From positions 57,113,268 through 57,177,267 of the forward strand of contig NC_062213.1 in assembly GCF_902686445.1 (NCBI RefSeq): a stretch of DNA of 64,000 nt. Reading direction: 5' to 3'. This DNA is from Sciurus carolinensis (taxonomy: Eukaryota; Chordata; Mammalia; Rodentia; Sciuridae). Within the stretch, counting starts at the first letter, position 1, and each line of letters opens with the position of its first letter. Positions 63,101 to 64,000 of this stretch are shown one piece after another. Both the position numbers and the translations under genes were made by a program. The notes below the pieces were generated by a model that did not search any database, had not been told where the DNA came from, and saw only the letters and a program-made list of their open reading frames with translations.

Positions 63101-63930
63101 TTTCTAACATGGCAAGAAGCTGAGTAACAATGTGTTTGAATAGAATGTAGGTCTCTGGGTACGCAGATACAGAAAATAGTGAAAAGATAGGAAAAGGAGT
63201 CCCAAAATACAAGTGTAACTCTGTAGGAATTTGGGGAAGGGTAAACACTTGAAGGTCCATCACTGAAAAGAAAGAATAGGATCACAGTGCAGTGCCATGG
63301 AGATAAATCTCCCACAGTGTTTGCTCTAGGAAGGACTGAATGATTCCTTCAAGTGGACCATGTCCAGGTTTTCACATAAACAATCACATGCCATACATCA
63401 TAAGAGTTCAATAATGTGTAGCTTCTTAAAATGGTAGTGTACCTCTTTACCTGCAGATACCTTCTCTTACAAGGATGTTCAACATCAATCCACATTTACT
63501 AAGCCATCATTACCCCTAGAGTGTCTTCCAGAAGTGGTCTTTGATCTCATCACACCTGTTCTGAACTCCCTAACAGAAATTTCTATGTTAAAAAAGTGAA
63601 TGAAACCTAAATTCCAAAATGTAATCTTACTTTGGTTGTTATATAATTTCGGTTTATAGAGTTCTTCCCCCACTATTCAGGAACTGAGATACCTATTTAA
63701 AATTATTAAAAATAAGAGGTCAAGCCCATTGTAAAACCACAATCAAACGTAACATTACATAAGCTTTAGCTCATTCTTATTTACTCTTGAATTTAGTTTC
63801 TTTTAGGTATATCTTTGGAATTCCTCCTTTGATCCTTGCTCTGTTACCAGCAACTTCATCTGATTGTGATATTAAAGGTAAAGAAGGTAAAGAATATGAG
63901 AATATTCTAGTGATCAGCTTCAATGAATTG
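58533..63930 (+). CDS. IL7: interleukin-7 precursor, exons 1-2 (partial, continues beyond window)
   Basis: Coding parts are 58,533-58,542 and 63,797-63,930, joined by a GT-AG intron. They encode 48 codons ending in phase 0 at donor TTG|GTATGT. IL7 is a secreted four-helix cytokine of stromal and epithelial cells. It signals through IL7R-alpha and the common gamma chain and is needed for T- and B-lymphocyte development and survival. The protein begins [15 protein letters not shown], the IL7 signal peptide with a hydrophobic core, and cleavage is expected after Ser25. The mature part starts [14 protein letters not shown], with Cys27 being the first of the six conserved disulfide cysteines, and continues into helix A. 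ATG 58,533 is the only in-frame ATG (in-frame stop TGA at 58,464-58,466; A at -3). Exons 3 onward lie outside. The frame is intact, and it looks like a functional gene rather than a processed copy, since the intron is present. Confidence 0.97.
59965..60183 (+). repeat. dimeric B1-dID SINE with long A-tail
   Basis: 'caatgtggtgacgcccacct', 'gtaatcccagccatttagga', 'gttcaaggccagcctgggca', then 'tggagatacagctcaatggt' and 'gttcaaacctcagtacc', ending in 41 uninterrupted A (60,143-60,183). It is the fullest sense copy in the window. The long pure tail suggests it is young. Confidence 0.93.
60785..60970 (+). repeat. MIR SINE
   Basis: 'acagatttgaatcttgactc', 'ttctatttaactttctatgg', 'tctacacctgtaaaatataa' and 'gtaataggctttcaatcaac' are in MIR order. 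Confidence 0.75.
61565..61705 (-). repeat. MIR-like relic, antisense
   Basis: 'agagatcatttagtctaaag', 'tttcatttaaaaaatcaggt' and 'caaaagtcccaggtctc' loosely follow the antisense MIR/MIR3 pattern. Confidence 0.4.
63795..63806 (+). other. IL7: tandem splice acceptors of IL7 exon 2
   Basis: AG at 63,795-63,796 is the acceptor that keeps the IL7 frame. A second AG at 63,805-63,806 ends TTTCTTTTAG, a better-looking pyrimidine tract. Use of the second would remove ten bases and shift the frame, giving a stop after eleven codons. Confidence 0.7.
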
Positions 63931-64000
63931 GTATGTGCTTGTTTTGTTTTTCTTACATTTTTGCTCATTGGGAAAATATCAAATATACTTTTGGTATGTC

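Larger units (their letters stand above)
58543..63796 (+). other. IL7: IL7 intron 1
   Basis: 5,254-base phase-1 intron, GTAAGC...TTTAG. It contains the downstream end of the CpG island, one dimeric SINE with a 41-base A-tail (60.0-60.18 kb), a sense MIR at 60.8 kb, an antisense MIR-like relic at 61.6 kb and a G-rich patch at 61,263-61,285. No other gene is seen. The open frames of 100 codons or so near 59 kb lie in the island or are antisense and have no known domain. Confidence 0.9.
58507..63832 (+). other. uORF 6 overlapping the IL7 start across the splice junction
   Basis: ATG at 58,507 (A at -3), 26 bases upstream of the IL7 ATG and in a different frame. In spliced RNA it runs through 58,542, joins 63,797 and stops at TGA 63,830-63,832: 23 codons in all. 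It also overlaps the stop of uORF 5 by four bases (ATGA). Because it reads past the IL7 start codon, ribosomes using it cannot reinitiate there. Confidence 0.7.

Overview
The window is mammalian nuclear DNA, most likely from a squirrel-family rodent (Sciuridae). The best evidence is a set of dimeric SINEs joining a 7SL/B1-like unit to a tRNA-Ala/ID-like unit, plus two rodent-type L1 3' tails. MIR, L2, MaLR and MER5A relics shared by all placental mammals are also common. There are no bacterial operons, CRISPR arrays or prokaryotic signals.

Only one protein-coding gene can be supported. The first two exons of IL7 (interleukin-7) lie at the right end on the + strand. Exon 1 (about 57.97-58.542 kb) sits in the only CpG island of the window and carries a long 5' UTR with at least seven upstream ATGs, an interferon-type response element and the first ten coding bases. 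A 5,254-base intron follows. Exon 2 (63,797-63,930) encodes the rest of the signal peptide and the start of the mature cytokine. The remaining exons lie beyond the window.

Positions 1 to about 57.8 kb are AT-rich, CpG-poor intergenic DNA, expected from synteny to be the gene desert upstream of IL7. It is a mosaic of old repeats: L2 (7.3-8.1, 13.4-14.2, 40.3-42.2, 53.85-54.4, 56.7-57.26 kb), degenerate L1 (6.3-7.0, 21.4-24.3, 46.4-48.2 kb), MaLR LTRs (28.8, 34-35.5, 36.2, 45.65, 51.0 kb), many MIRs, several squirrel SINEs, and two younger truncated L1s with visible target-site duplications (25.7 and 44.7 kb). No protein-coding gene is recognisable there.

I found no unknown molecular system. 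The items most worth a second look are: the layered uORFs of IL7, one of which crosses the exon 1/2 junction; a consensus splice donor on the opposite strand just upstream of IL7, suggesting a divergent transcript; a MIR-derived, CpG-retaining open stretch at 30.0-30.4 kb ending in a consensus donor; and several short local duplications of 55-150 bp separated by 0.6-1.7 kb.
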